DNA of 64,000 nt from Mariniflexile gromovii. Its GTDB lineage: Bacteria > Bacteroidota > Bacteroidia > Flavobacteriales > Flavobacteriaceae. Under the pieces are notes generated by a model that saw only the letters and a list, made by a program, of their open reading frames with translations, was not told the origin of the DNA and searched no databases. The translations under genes and the position numbers were made by a program. The stretch covers positions 62,001 through 126,000 of the forward strand of contig NZ_JAGJCB010000011.1 in the NCBI RefSeq assembly GCF_017814435.1, in the 5' to 3' direction. Shown here in pieces: positions 35,032 to 44,367 of this stretch. The first letter of the stretch is position 1, and each line of letters starts with the position of its first letter.

Positions 35032-35736
35032 ATGAGGATATATTGTTTTTTATTTCTGTTTGTTTTAAATCTATCTGTTTACGCGAAAGAGTGGTCGAGT
35101 ATAAGAGTTTACCATAAAGTTACAGGTAAAGAAAATCTTTTACCTTCCGATTGGTTAAAATCGGACCGAGTAAATAATACCACAGTTTGGCAGCAGGCCA
35201 ATGTTTTTAACTTGGAATACAACTTGCCTAACGAATATACAGGTTTAGCTGAACGTAAAGACTTTTATAATTGGGTACAAGCTGAAGTTGAAAAACAAGG
35301 GCATCAAGTTGTTTGGTTTAAAATGGTGGATTTTATTACTGGCAAATTGCATACCATGGAAACTTTTCCAAATGTTGTTTTTGTGAATAAAAGAATCATG
35401 AACTACGCACAAAGTTGCAGCGAGATCATTTTTGAAAATTCATTTTCTGAAATTAAAAAACTATTTGAATCTGCTCATATTTTAAATGAAGAAGCAGGTT
35501 TGCAGTGGGATAAAAACATGTTGTATAAAGAACAATATGTTTGGGTTGATGATATTATTAATACCATTGATGCCCGTAGTTTAAAAAAGATAGAAAACAT
35601 TTTACAAGGAAAATGTTTATATGGACTCTTTGTTCCAAGAGCAATTAGGTTTACGGGCGATTTAGAAAATAAAGAAATGCGCTACGAATACGCTTTAAAT
35701 ACGCTTAGACCATACTTTCAAAACTTGAAGGAATAA
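35032..35736 (+). CDS. Secreted hypothetical protein
   Basis: This 234-residue protein has a signal peptide (about 1-18, cleavage near VYA-KE) and a mixed alpha/beta body rich in Trp and Asn (SDWLKSDRVNNTTVWQQANVFNLEYN). I do not recognise the family. It follows the 923-residue OMP gene by 51 bp on the same strand, so co-expression with that barrel protein is possible. Confidence 0.65.
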   Translation: MRIYCFLFLFVLNLSVYAKEWSSIRVYHKVTGKENLLPSDWLKSDRVNNTTVWQQANVFNLEYNLPNEYTGLAERKDFYNWVQAEVEKQGHQVVWFKMVDFITGKLHTMETFPNVVFVNKRIMNYAQSCSEIIFENSFSEIKKLFESAHILNEEAGLQWDKNMLYKEQYVWVDDIINTIDARSLKKIENILQGKCLYGLFVPRAIRFTGDLENKEMRYEYALNTLRPYFQNLKE

Positions 35737-35941
35737 TTCATTTCGTTATTTTTCTTCTGAATATCCCTAATTAGTAATAACTCAATTTTTAGGTCAGGTC
35801 CACAGCTCCCCGATAGTTATCTGGACTAGGCGACATCAGATTATAAGTAATAGCGTACAATCAATTTTTCTTTATATAAAAAATGTAAATTACTATTATT
35901 TATTCCTTAAGTTTTACTCGATTCAAACAGAAAAAAATGTG

Positions 35942-35949
35942 TATATTTG
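35942..35949 (+). promoter_or_regulatory. -7 element TATATTTG of guaB
   Basis: A perfect TAnnTTTG lies 26 bp before the chosen ATG at 35976 and supports that start. No clear -33 TTG is seen. The rest of 35737-35941 holds no gene that I can see. Confidence 0.55.
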
Positions 35950-35975
35950 CACGCAATTATAATCATAATTGCATC

Positions 35976-37448
35976 ATGACTGCACACGAAAATAAAATTC
36001 TAGGAGAAGGGTTAACCTATGATGACGTTCTACTAGTTCCAGCATATTCTGAAGTACTTCCGCGCGAAGTTAACATTCAAACAAAATTTACACGCAACAT
36101 TACCATAAATGTGCCTATTATTTCGGCAGCTATGGATACCGTTACCGAAAGTAAAATGGCTATTGCCATGGCGCAAGAAGGTGGTATTGGGGTACTTCAT
36201 AAAAACATGACTATTGAAGCGCAGGCTTTAAAGGTTAGAAAGGTAAAACGTGCCGAAAGCGGTATGATTATGGACCCTGTTACCTTGCCACTTAGTGCAA
36301 AAGTTATAGATGCAAAAAAAGCGATGGCCGAATATGGCATTGGCGGTATTCCTATTGTAGATGAAGATGGTACGCTTAAAGGGATTGTAACCAATCGCGA
36401 TTTGCGTTTCGAACACGATAAAAAACGTCCTATTGTTGAGGTAATGACGAGTGAAAACTTAGTAACCGCTGCCGTTGGAACTTCTTTAAATGATGCTGAA
36501 ATCATTCTTCAACAACATAAAATTGAAAAACTGTTGATTGTTGATGATAACTATAAACTATCTGGTTTAATTACCTTTAGAGATATTACCAAATTAAGCC
36601 AAAAGCCCATGGCAAACAAAGACCAATATGGTCGTTTGCGTGTGGCGGCTGCTATTGGCGTAACCGGTGATGCGGTTGATAGAGCTGAAGCTTTGGTAAA
36701 TGCAGGGGTTGATGCGGTGGTTATTGATACAGCACACGGTCATACCAAAGGTGTGGTAGGTGTTTTAAAAGAAATAAAAGCAAAATTCCCAGGTTTAGAT
36801 GTTATCGTTGGTAACATTGCTACGGGAGCTGCAGCAAAATATTTAGTAGAAGCAGGTGCCGATGCCGTAAAAGTGGGTATTGGTCCCGGTTCTATATGTA
36901 CCACACGTGTAGTGGCAGGTGTTGGTTTTCCTCAGTTTTCAGCGGTATTGGAAGTAGCTGCGGCTATTAAAGGTTCAGGCGTTCCAGTAATTGCCGATGG
37001 TGGTATTCGCTATACAGGCGATATCCCAAAAGCCATTGCAGCAGGTGCAGATACGGTGATGTTGGGCTCGCTATTGGCAGGAACTAAAGAATCGCCAGGG
37101 GAAACCATTATTTACGAAGGAAGAAAATTCAAATCGTATCGTGGTATGGGTTCTGTGGAAGCTATGCAAACAGGTTCTAAAGACCGTTATTTCCAAGATG
37201 TAGAGGACGATATTAAAAAATTAGTACCCGAAGGTATTGTAGGTCGTGTGCCATACAAAGGCGATTTATACGAAAGCATCCACCAATTTATAGGCGGTTT
37301 GCGTGCAGGTATGGGCTATTGCGGTGCTAAAGATATTGCCACGTTAAAAGAAACAGGACAGTTTGTTAAAATTACAGCAAGTGGTATTAACGAAAGCCAC
37401 CCACACGATGTAACCATTACTAAAGAATCTCCTAATTATTCTAGGTAG
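35976..37448 (+). CDS. guaB: GuaB, IMP dehydrogenase
   Basis: This 490-residue enzyme starts at MTAHENKI; the frame opens at 35937, but the promoter lies between. It has two CBS domains (about 95-215) inserted in a TIM barrel, the catalytic Cys in [13 protein letters not shown], and the flap [19 protein letters not shown]. It oxidises IMP to XMP, the committed step to GTP. It is single, with its own promoter and terminator. Confidence 0.97.
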   Translation: MTAHENKILGEGLTYDDVLLVPAYSEVLPREVNIQTKFTRNITINVPIISAAMDTVTESKMAIAMAQEGGIGVLHKNMTIEAQALKVRKVKRAESGMIMDPVTLPLSAKVIDAKKAMAEYGIGGIPIVDEDGTLKGIVTNRDLRFEHDKKRPIVEVMTSENLVTAAVGTSLNDAEIILQQHKIEKLLIVDDNYKLSGLITFRDITKLSQKPMANKDQYGRLRVAAAIGVTGDAVDRAEALVNAGVDAVVIDTAHGHTKGVVGVLKEIKAKFPGLDVIVGNIATGAAAKYLVEAGADAVKVGIGPGSICTTRVVAGVGFPQFSAVLEVAAAIKGSGVPVIADGGIRYTGDIPKAIAAGADTVMLGSLLAGTKESPGETIIYEGRKFKSYRGMGSVEAMQTGSKDRYFQDVEDDIKKLVPEGIVGRVPYKGDLYESIHQFIGGLRAGMGYCGAKDIATLKETGQFVKITASGINESHPHDVTITKESPNYSR

Positions 37449-37474
37449 GTTTTAGTGGTTTATTGTAAAATATG

Positions 37475-37502
37475 AAATCCAGCAATTTGCTGGATTTTTT
37501 TA
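37475..37502 (+). terminator. Terminator of guaB
   Basis: AATCCAGC / GCTGGATT around AATTT is followed by a T-tract. Confidence 0.9.
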
Positions 37503-37892
37503 TGATTTATGAATTTCTGATGGTTCGTTTAACTACTTTGATATGAAATCGTTTTAATGTTTTATACCAGACGTTAAACGAATTTAGTTGTTTTTTCTGA
37601 TATAGTCAAGTTCTATAAATTTTATAGTAATACCAGTAAAACAATTATAAAAAACTTATAAATTAAAACAACTTCAACGGTTAACGATTTTTTTTAGTAA
37701 ATTAGATTTGGAAGCATCTAAACTAGAAAAGAAACGTATTTTTGCAATGGTGTTTAATACCAAATCCAGATTGAAAATACGTAAAAAAGCTACTCATTTT
37801 AAATTATACAGGTTTTTTGATCTCTTACTGAAAACGGGTTATTCCAATCAAAAAAAATTTGTTCTTTTGAACGATTTTAACTTAAAATATTT
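37503..37892 (+). other. 390-bp AT-rich region before the PLP-fold gene
   Basis: It contains an inverted repeat CGTTTAAC (around 37527) / GTTAAACG (around 37573) and two -7-like elements, TAGATTTG (37703-37710) and TATTTTTG (37737-37744). A 49-codon frame from the ATG at 37747 ends in an ATGA overlap with the next gene; it is Lys-rich and could be a coupled leader ORF, but nothing else supports it. Confidence 0.5.
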
Positions 37893-39968
37893 ATGACTAA
37901 TAATATACTTATTGAAGATCAATATAGAAGATCAAGTTTATTTGAAAAAGAAAATGTAAATTATCTGGTTCGTGTTTTAAAACGATTTAATACCGTACCC
38001 AAAATAAACAACATCAATATTATTACTTCAACAAGTGAACCGAATGTTTTTAAAATTGTACCGAACAAATCCATTATTATTGGGTATTCCTTATTAAACC
38101 AACCCGTTTTAGCTTTGGTTTACTTACGATATGGTATTGAGTGGCAGCTTTGGTATAAAGCCTTGTGCGATGAAAAACAAGACACCATTTTATGTGATAT
38201 TGCTGCACTTGAGGTTACTAAAATATTCTACAAATTATTACCTCATGATGATAAGGAAAAATTACAACCACTAAGTTCTTATTTGATAGATTTAATTAAA
38301 AATGATGAAGGCTTAAACACAGAATCTTTATCAAAATATGAAGCCTTGCAAGATTTTCATGGTTTGAAAAGTGACAAGAAAGTATTTAAAGCATCATGGA
38401 AACCTATTATTGAAAATTTGGCGAAACCTACCGAATATTTATTAATGGACGGGGGCGATTTGAGGTTGAATATTGATGAAATTAATTTGTTGAATAAATA
38501 TGGTTGCAGACCGTTTCCAAGGCCCGAAGCTTTTACCTTTTCATCATCCACCGCAACAAGTGTATCTAATTTTGCTTTTGATAAAACAGATAAAGTAAGA
38601 AGCATATTAATTAGAAATAGCTTAAAAAACGGGTTTGAAAATGCCTCAATAGAGTTTTCGGAATTATTAAAAAACAACCTTAAAAAAATATTTAAGTTAA
38701 ATGACGAATGTGAAATAATCTTTTCGCCATCGGGTACAGATTCTTCACTTCAAATAGCAGCCATTACTCAAATTACTTCCAATAAAGATATTACGCATGT
38801 TTTAGTAGCTTCAGATGAAACGGGTAGTGGTGTACCTGCTGCATTAAAAGGATGTCATTTTGAAAATACAACGGCTTTAAATCACCCTGTTAAAAAAGGC
38901 GATAAAATTGAAGGGTTTAGAGATGTTGATTTAATTAAAATACCATTTAAAGATGAAAAAGGTGCATTAAAATCGGCCAGTCAATTAGACGCCGAAGTTT
39001 ATAATGCCGTTTCTAAAACCAATGAATTAGGTAGACATGTGGTTTTGCACACCATGGATCAATCAAAATTAGGCTATCAATCTCCTAGTGAAAAATTGAT
39101 AAAAGACTTAAATGCCCTCAAAAATTTATCAATACAAATTATTGTGGATGCAGCACAACTTAGGTTAGATCCTTCAGACATTCAAAATTATTTAAACAAA
39201 GGTTATATTGTTAGCATCACAGGAAGTAAATACTTTACAGGACCTCCATATTCGGGCGCGTTAATTCTGCCTAAAAGTGTTAATACATCAATTCATTCGG
39301 CAAAAAATGCATTGCCACAAGGGTTGACCCAGTATTACAATCATTCCGATTGGCCTACCTCATGGTCTTGTTCCAATAATTTGTCAGATGGTTATAATTA
39401 TGGTTCCAATATGCGTTGGAACGCCGCTATAGTTGAAATGGATCGGTATTTCAAAACGCCCATTTTATATAGAAATATGGGTATTGAAATGTTTTGCAAT
39501 TTTATAGAAGACTCTATAAAAGAAGCCACTTTTTTAGAACCAATTTATAGTGATGAAGCAAAGACGAATAGTTATAACAGCAAAGAATTTGGAATACGGA
39601 ATATCCGTACCATTTTCCCTTTCTTTATAATTAAGGACCATGTAGCTTTACCGGTAGACAAGGTGAAAAAACTCTATACTTTACTAAATTCCGATTTATC
39701 CGATAAATTTCATGATACTTCTTTAGAAATCATTAGGCTTGCCGCCCAAAAATGCCATATTGGGCAAGCGGTTAATGTAAAATACGGAAATGATATTGAA
39801 AGCGCTATTTTAAGAATTAGTTTAGGCGCCAGGGTTATTTCTGAAAGTTGGGTAAACAGGGATATTAGCCTCTATTTTAGAAATATAGAAACACAAATGA
39901 ATCAAATTACGGTCATTATCAAAAAGATTGAATTGATTCTTAGTAATCCTGAACTTTTAGATAAATAA
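37893..39968 (+). CDS. Uncharacterised PLP-dependent fold-type I enzyme with N-terminal extension
   Basis: This 691-residue protein has a novel N-terminal region (about 1-190) and a C-terminal body with hallmarks of aminotransferase fold type I: PSGTDSS at 279-285 (cofactor phosphate loop), D419 in IIVDAAQLR (pyridine N contact) and candidate Schiff-base Lys446 in SITGSKYFTGPP. The pattern is nearest to class V-type enzymes, but I cannot assign a reaction. The segment ASDETGSGVPAALKG is unusual. The N-terminal region may bind substrate or a partner. It stands alone between guaB and a convergent esterase operon, so context does not help. Confidence 0.7.
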   Translation: MTNNILIEDQYRRSSLFEKENVNYLVRVLKRFNTVPKINNINIITSTSEPNVFKIVPNKSIIIGYSLLNQPVLALVYLRYGIEWQLWYKALCDEKQDTILCDIAALEVTKIFYKLLPHDDKEKLQPLSSYLIDLIKNDEGLNTESLSKYEALQDFHGLKSDKKVFKASWKPIIENLAKPTEYLLMDGGDLRLNIDEINLLNKYGCRPFPRPEAFTFSSSTATSVSNFAFDKTDKVRSILIRNSLKNGFENASIEFSELLKNNLKKIFKLNDECEIIFSPSGTDSSLQIAAITQITSNKDITHVLVASDETGSGVPAALKGCHFENTTALNHPVKKGDKIEGFRDVDLIKIPFKDEKGALKSASQLDAEVYNAVSKTNELGRHVVLHTMDQSKLGYQSPSEKLIKDLNALKNLSIQIIVDAAQLRLDPSDIQNYLNKGYIVSITGSKYFTGPPYSGALILPKSVNTSIHSAKNALPQGLTQYYNHSDWPTSWSCSNNLSDGYNYGSNMRWNAAIVEMDRYFKTPILYRNMGIEMFCNFIEDSIKEATFLEPIYSDEAKTNSYNSKEFGIRNIRTIFPFFIIKDHVALPVDKVKKLYTLLNSDLSDKFHDTSLEIIRLAAQKCHIGQAVNVKYGNDIESAILRISLGARVISESWVNRDISLYFRNIETQMNQITVIIKKIELILSNPELLDK

Positions 39969-39989
39969 GATTTATAAGTTTTTAAGTGC

Positions 39990-40028
39990 AGACCTCACAG
40001 GTTTTCAAAACCTGTGAGGTCTTATTTT
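39990..40028 (+). terminator. Terminator/repeat: 16-bp perfect stem
   Basis: AGACCTCACAGGTTTT (39990-40005) pairs fully with AAAACCTGTGAGGTCT (40007-40022), followed by TATTTTTT. The core motif resembles a dispersed intergenic repeat of this group. Confidence 0.85.
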
Positions 40029-40050
40029 TTCAATTAATTTTTTTTGAAAA

Positions 40051-40710
40051 TTATGGTATTCGCTTAACCAACCAATCTTTAAATTCATAAAAATTTTGTG
40101 GTGCTACGCCATGCCCAACAGGAAATTCAGCATAATGGTTTTTAATGTTTAGGCTGTTTAAAAACGGTGCGGTTTGTCGTGCCCATTCAACAGGTATTAC
40201 TTGGTCTACACTACCGTGCGAGCAGTAAAAATCTAAGTTGGAGTAATCTTGCTCTTGTAGGTTTTCGGGTAAAATATCTTTGTTTACATAACCACTTAAA
40301 GCAATAATGTTGTTTACTTTTTTAGGGTAGGTAAGTACCACGGCATAACTTAAAATACTGCCTTGGCTAAAGCCTAAAAGCGTCACGTTGTTTTTGTTTA
40401 CAGGATATTCGGCAATGGCTTCATCTATAAATTTAGCAATTAAATCGCGCGATTGTTTTGCTTGTTCGTTATCGTTCCATTTGCCTTGTTCTTCATCAAA
40501 ATTAATGGCATACCAAGCGTTTCCGTAAGGTTGCATTGGGTAAGGCGCTCTTACCGAAATGATAAAAAGTTCCTCGGGTAATTCTGATGAAAATGAAAAT
40601 AAATCGTTCTCGTCGCTACCATAACCGTGCATCATGATAAGCAACGGGGCATTTTCGGTTAACGTCGATTTTTTAACAATATGATATAAAGAAAGTGAAG
40701 TATTCGTCAT
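40051..40710 (-). CDS. Alpha/beta hydrolase, carboxylesterase/phospholipase type
   Basis: This 219-residue cytoplasmic hydrolase has the nucleophile elbow GFSQGS (Ser near 115), LIMMHGYGSDENDLFSF as oxyanion region, a C-terminal Asp (GSVDQVIP) and His (PVGHGVAP). It matches the YpfH/carboxylesterase 2 family, which cleaves short esters or acyl-thioesters. It is the last gene of a minus-strand run that starts at the BatA gene, 3 bp from its upstream neighbour. Confidence 0.9.
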   Translation of the reverse strand: MTNTSLSLYHIVKKSTLTENAPLLIMMHGYGSDENDLFSFSSELPEELFIISVRAPYPMQPYGNAWYAINFDEEQGKWNDNEQAKQSRDLIAKFIDEAIAEYPVNKNNVTLLGFSQGSILSYAVVLTYPKKVNNIIALSGYVNKDILPENLQEQDYSNLDFYCSHGSVDQVIPVEWARQTAPFLNSLNIKNHYAEFPVGHGVAPQNFYEFKDWLVKRIP

Positions 40711-40713
40711 GTT

Positions 40714-41052
40714 TTAGTTTCCTAAGTTTGCAAAAAGTTTTTGGTAGAAAGCCCCAACTAATGGCACAATTTGTTTTTTTCTACCTAAAGCACCTGTAAA
40801 TCCGTAAATAAAAAGTACGGCAAAGCATAGGTAAAAACTAGAGCTAACCAACCAACTATCAAAACTTCCAATAATATAACCTAAGGCCCAAAAAGTAAGC
40901 CATAAACCTAATGATTGCCTGATATGGAAATTGGCAAAATCACTTCTTTTATCTTCTTCTTTGTTTAAATAGAAAGCAATTATAACGCCTATAATGGTTA
41001 AATAGCTAATAATGGCATTTTGTCGTCCTCTATCAATATCATTCTCTATCAT
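40714..41052 (-). CDS. DUF4870/Tic20-like small membrane protein
   Basis: This 112-residue inner-membrane protein has three or four helices. It matches the DUF4870-like pattern (NAIISYLTIIGVIIAFYLNKEEDKRSDFANFHIRQSLGLWLTFW), with the conserved FHxRQSL segment. Function unknown; some relatives are called import-component-like. It lies 2 bp from the dihydroorotase-like gene and 3 bp from the esterase gene, within the operon. Confidence 0.8.
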   Translation of the reverse strand: MIENDIDRGRQNAIISYLTIIGVIIAFYLNKEEDKRSDFANFHIRQSLGLWLTFWALGYIIGSFDSWLVSSSFYLCFAVLFIYGFTGALGRKKQIVPLVGAFYQKLFANLGN

Positions 41053-41054
41053 GC

Positions 41055-42311
41055 TTATGAATTTAAAGTCACTTTGTTATTTGAAATAATGCCATACACG
41101 TTTCCTTTTAAAGTTTCATTTTCAAAAATGGCATTTTTAGATTTTGAAATGATGTTTTTTACCGAAAACGTATATTTGGTATCTGGATTAAAAAGAGTGA
41201 TGTCTGCTTTGTTGCCAATGTTTATAGGCGCTTGTTCCAAACCGAATCTCGATTTTCCTTTGGTTAAGATCTCGATGGTTTTTTTGGCGGTAAAGACCGT
41301 TTGAAGCGCACCAAAAGCACTTTCTAGACCAATACTGCCGTAAGCGGCATAATCAAACTCTATTTTTTTGTGTTCTATGTCAATAGGGTTGTGGTCGCTG
41401 GTTACCATATCAATAGTGCCATCTTTTACAGCTTCTACCAAGGCATCCACATCGCTTTGCGTTCTTAATGGTGGCAATACTTTAAAATGGGTGTTGAAAT
41501 CGGTTAAAACAACATCGGTAAAGTATAGGTTGTGAATGGCGACACTACAGGTAACATCCAGTTTTTTCTTTTTGGCTTCGCGAATCAATGCTACCGATTT
41601 TGCGGTTGAAATGGTTGGGATGTGCAACTTTCCACCTGCATATTCCAATAAAAATAAGTCGCGTGCCACTTGAAGTTCTTCAGCCAACGCAGGAATGCCT
41701 TTTAAACCAAGCTTGGTACTGGTAATATGCTCATTCACCACGCCGTTTCCTGCAATTTTATTTTCTTGCGGAAATGAGCAAACCAAACCGTTAAAATTAC
41801 TGGCGTATTGCAACGCAATTTTCATCAGGTTTGGGTTGGAAATAGGTTTTTTATAATCGTAAAAAGCCACGGCACCGGCGGTATTCATATCGTAGAGTTC
41901 GGCTAAATCTTCACCTTTACTACAAACGGTTAAGGCACCAACAGGTACCAAGGTAACCGCATTATTGGCAGCTTTTGAAGTTACAAACGTAATATCGGAA
42001 TTTGAATCGATTACCGGATTGGTATGTGCATTCATAGCCACCGCGGTAAAACCAGATGCCGCTGCTGTTTTTAATCCGTTTGCAATCGTATCGCGTTCTT
42101 CAAAACCAGGTTCTCCAAAACACACACTGCTATCAAACCAACCTTGCGAAATATGAAGGTTTTCAAAAGCAATTTCTTGATAGTTTTTCGGGTTTTTTAT
42201 GGTGGTGGCAATGTCTGTAATCACACCATTTTCTATTAATAAATCTTGAGTTGTATTGTGAAACTCGCTTTTAGAATCTATAATGGTGGCAGATTTTATA
42301 AGTATGTTCAT
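41055..42311 (-). CDS. Dihydroorotase-like protein, metal HxH motif lost
   Basis: This 418-residue amidohydrolase-fold protein matches type I dihydroorotases in length and order (FDSSVCFGEPGFEERDTI for DVHVHLREPGFE; VTCSVAIHNL; MVTSDHNPID). But the two metal-binding His of HxH are Ser62 and Cys64, and the adjacent Arg that contacts substrate is Gly66. It is therefore probably inactive, like the non-catalytic PyrC' proteins that stabilise aspartate transcarbamoylase in some bacteria. An active PyrC should exist elsewhere. The start codon overlaps the end of the BatA gene by 4 bp. Confidence 0.85.
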   Translation of the reverse strand: MNILIKSATIIDSKSEFHNTTQDLLIENGVITDIATTIKNPKNYQEIAFENLHISQGWFDSSVCFGEPGFEERDTIANGLKTAAASGFTAVAMNAHTNPVIDSNSDITFVTSKAANNAVTLVPVGALTVCSKGEDLAELYDMNTAGAVAFYDYKKPISNPNLMKIALQYASNFNGLVCSFPQENKIAGNGVVNEHITSTKLGLKGIPALAEELQVARDLFLLEYAGGKLHIPTISTAKSVALIREAKKKKLDVTCSVAIHNLYFTDVVLTDFNTHFKVLPPLRTQSDVDALVEAVKDGTIDMVTSDHNPIDIEHKKIEFDYAAYGSIGLESAFGALQTVFTAKKTIEILTKGKSRFGLEQAPINIGNKADITLFNPDTKYTFSVKNIISKSKNAIFENETLKGNVYGIISNNKVTLNS

Positions 42312-44233
42312 TTAAAGTATTTTAATATGAGCATTTCAATAATCAATAACGCTAGTGCAAAAATAACAAACCATTTCCATAAGGCGTTAACTTTTGCATC
42401 ACTTTTTATGGTATCGAAAATTTCGGTAATGGAATCGCTCACAGTGGTGTTTTTTGAAGCTGAAAGATTTTGGTACATCAAATTACTTTCATCTCTATTG
42501 TAATTATAACTAACGTTTTTAATGGTTTCGTTTTTGTTTTTAATGTTGTAAATAGCCGCCACAGAAGGTGTTTCAGACGTATTTACCACCACCTTATTAT
42601 TAAAATATTGCTGTTTCGGGATGATGTTCAAAGCATCACTAACCAACGTGACAATATCATCTTGTTGCAATTGCGTTTCAATATCAAAGCTGTTTTCTTT
42701 TCCAATTGTGTAATATAAGGCAGGGTTTTTAAAGCTAAACTTCCCCATATTGTAAAACGTAGGAACAATTAATGGTGAATTTTTAAAACCGGAATTTTGA
42801 GCGTTTAATGCCGAAGTGAACACATACACGTTTTTAGTTTGGTACAGAAAAGGTTTGGAATCATCAAACCTTAAAATGGCGGCACCCGTATTTAAATTGC
42901 TATTGTAAAAACTGGAAACGGTTGGGTATTGAAAATTGTCCACTTGCTTTTCAAACACCCCAGAATGGTATAACGGATGTGCATAGTTAATGCTAGTGAT
43001 GCGTTTTTCGGTTTGAACCAAATCTTTAAAATTCGATCCAAAATGGTTCAATAAAGCATTATAAGACTGAATGTTTATATCTTTTGAAGGTATAACGATA
43101 AGCGAACCACCTTGGTTTTCAAACGATTTTAACGCTGCAACTAAGGCATTTGGAATGCTGTTCAATTCATTTAAAACAATTACATGTTGCTGGTCAATGA
43201 TTGCGTAGTTTAATTGATTTTCAAATGTTGATGTATAGTTGAATTCATCATCAGTATAAATCCGGTTTAAAAAAGCACCATCTTCGGCATTAATGGCAAG
43301 CACGTTAATTTTAAATGCTTTGTTAATGTTGAAATATAAGGTGTTGTCAAATTGCAAATTCGTATCGTCAATACTTATTTTTCCGTTGATTTCTTTATCG
43401 GTAGGCAATGAAAATGTTGTTTCTGTTTTGTCTGAAATGGCGACCGATGTTTTAGCAATCAATTCATCGTTGTTAAACAGTGAAACGGGTAAGTTTTCTA
43501 TAGCTTTACCACTATTTTTAAAAGTTACTTTTAATTCTATGGATGAAGCGGTAGTAGCTGTAATGTAAGCAGAATCGATAGCCACATTATTGTTGTTTAC
43601 AGGTTTTAACTGCACCAAATGCAAGTGGGTTAACGAATCGGTTTTAGGAAGAAACTCCGATGCCTCCTGTTGAAAATCGGAAATAAAAACCAGATTTTTT
43701 AAAGTGTTTTTTTGCTTGCTGAAAAGGGTTTTGCTTTTTAACAAAGCCGCTTCTCCCGATAATTTGTTAGATGAATAATCGAGTTGCAACAATTCGTTTT
43801 TAACTGCTTTTATGCTGGTGTTCTTATACACATCATCATTGGTTAAAATACTTATGGTTTCGTCTTCAGGTATATTGCCAATAAGATCTTGTACAGCACG
43901 TTTTAAAAGTTCCCCTTGGTTGCCTTTGGCCTGCATACTAAATGAATTATCTAAATAAACAACCGTTTCTTTTTTGGAATTAAACGTATTGGATTTAGAT
44001 GTAAATGGTTGTGCAAATGCCATAACGATGGCTGCCAATAGCAAGAGTCTGGTACACAGAACCAGCCATTTTTTTATTTGCGAACTTTTACGGGTTTGTA
44101 TGGTGGCTTCCTTTAAAAAGGCCACATTGGTAAACGCCTCTTTTTGAAATTTGCGTAACTGAAATAAATGGACAATTATGGGGATGAGCAGTAAAAATAA
44201 AGCGTAAAGAAGTTCGGGGTGTTTAAACTGCAT
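42308..44233 (-). CDS. BatA-domain membrane protein
   Basis: This 641-residue protein has the TIGR02226 N-terminus (FKHPELLYALFLLLIPIIVHLFQLRKFQ, then two more membrane helices to about 80), a large periplasmic VWA-like region with VVYLDNSFSMQAKG (DxSxS MIDAS start) and a C-terminal helix (about 618-640). Such proteins are linked to Bacteroides aerotolerance (Bat) genes, but the role is unclear. First gene of the operon with the dihydroorotase-like, DUF4870-like and esterase genes. Confidence 0.88.
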   Translation of the reverse strand: MQFKHPELLYALFLLLIPIIVHLFQLRKFQKEAFTNVAFLKEATIQTRKSSQIKKWLVLCTRLLLLAAIVMAFAQPFTSKSNTFNSKKETVVYLDNSFSMQAKGNQGELLKRAVQDLIGNIPEDETISILTNDDVYKNTSIKAVKNELLQLDYSSNKLSGEAALLKSKTLFSKQKNTLKNLVFISDFQQEASEFLPKTDSLTHLHLVQLKPVNNNNVAIDSAYITATTASSIELKVTFKNSGKAIENLPVSLFNNDELIAKTSVAISDKTETTFSLPTDKEINGKISIDDTNLQFDNTLYFNINKAFKINVLAINAEDGAFLNRIYTDDEFNYTSTFENQLNYAIIDQQHVIVLNELNSIPNALVAALKSFENQGGSLIVIPSKDINIQSYNALLNHFGSNFKDLVQTEKRITSINYAHPLYHSGVFEKQVDNFQYPTVSSFYNSNLNTGAAILRFDDSKPFLYQTKNVYVFTSALNAQNSGFKNSPLIVPTFYNMGKFSFKNPALYYTIGKENSFDIETQLQQDDIVTLVSDALNIIPKQQYFNNKVVVNTSETPSVAAIYNIKNKNETIKNVSYNYNRDESNLMYQNLSASKNTTVSDSITEIFDTIKSDAKVNALWKWFVIFALALLIIEMLILKYFK

Positions 44234-44367
44234 TTCTTTTTAGATTTTTCAAATATAAAGAATGAATTATGAAAATTAACCGCAAATTCACAAATTATTC
44301 CATTATAAGTGTTTTAAAATTTGTGAATTTGTGGTGTTAATTTTTTAACGGTGATGACCATGCTAAA

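Noticed and set aside
35795-35850. GC-richer stretch before guaB as a riboswitch
   Set aside because: It lies upstream of the guaB promoter element, so it would not be in the mRNA; it looks more like repeat debris.
35937-35975. Upstream start of guaB
   Set aside because: The -7 element lies inside the extension, and the IMP dehydrogenase family begins near MTAHENKI.
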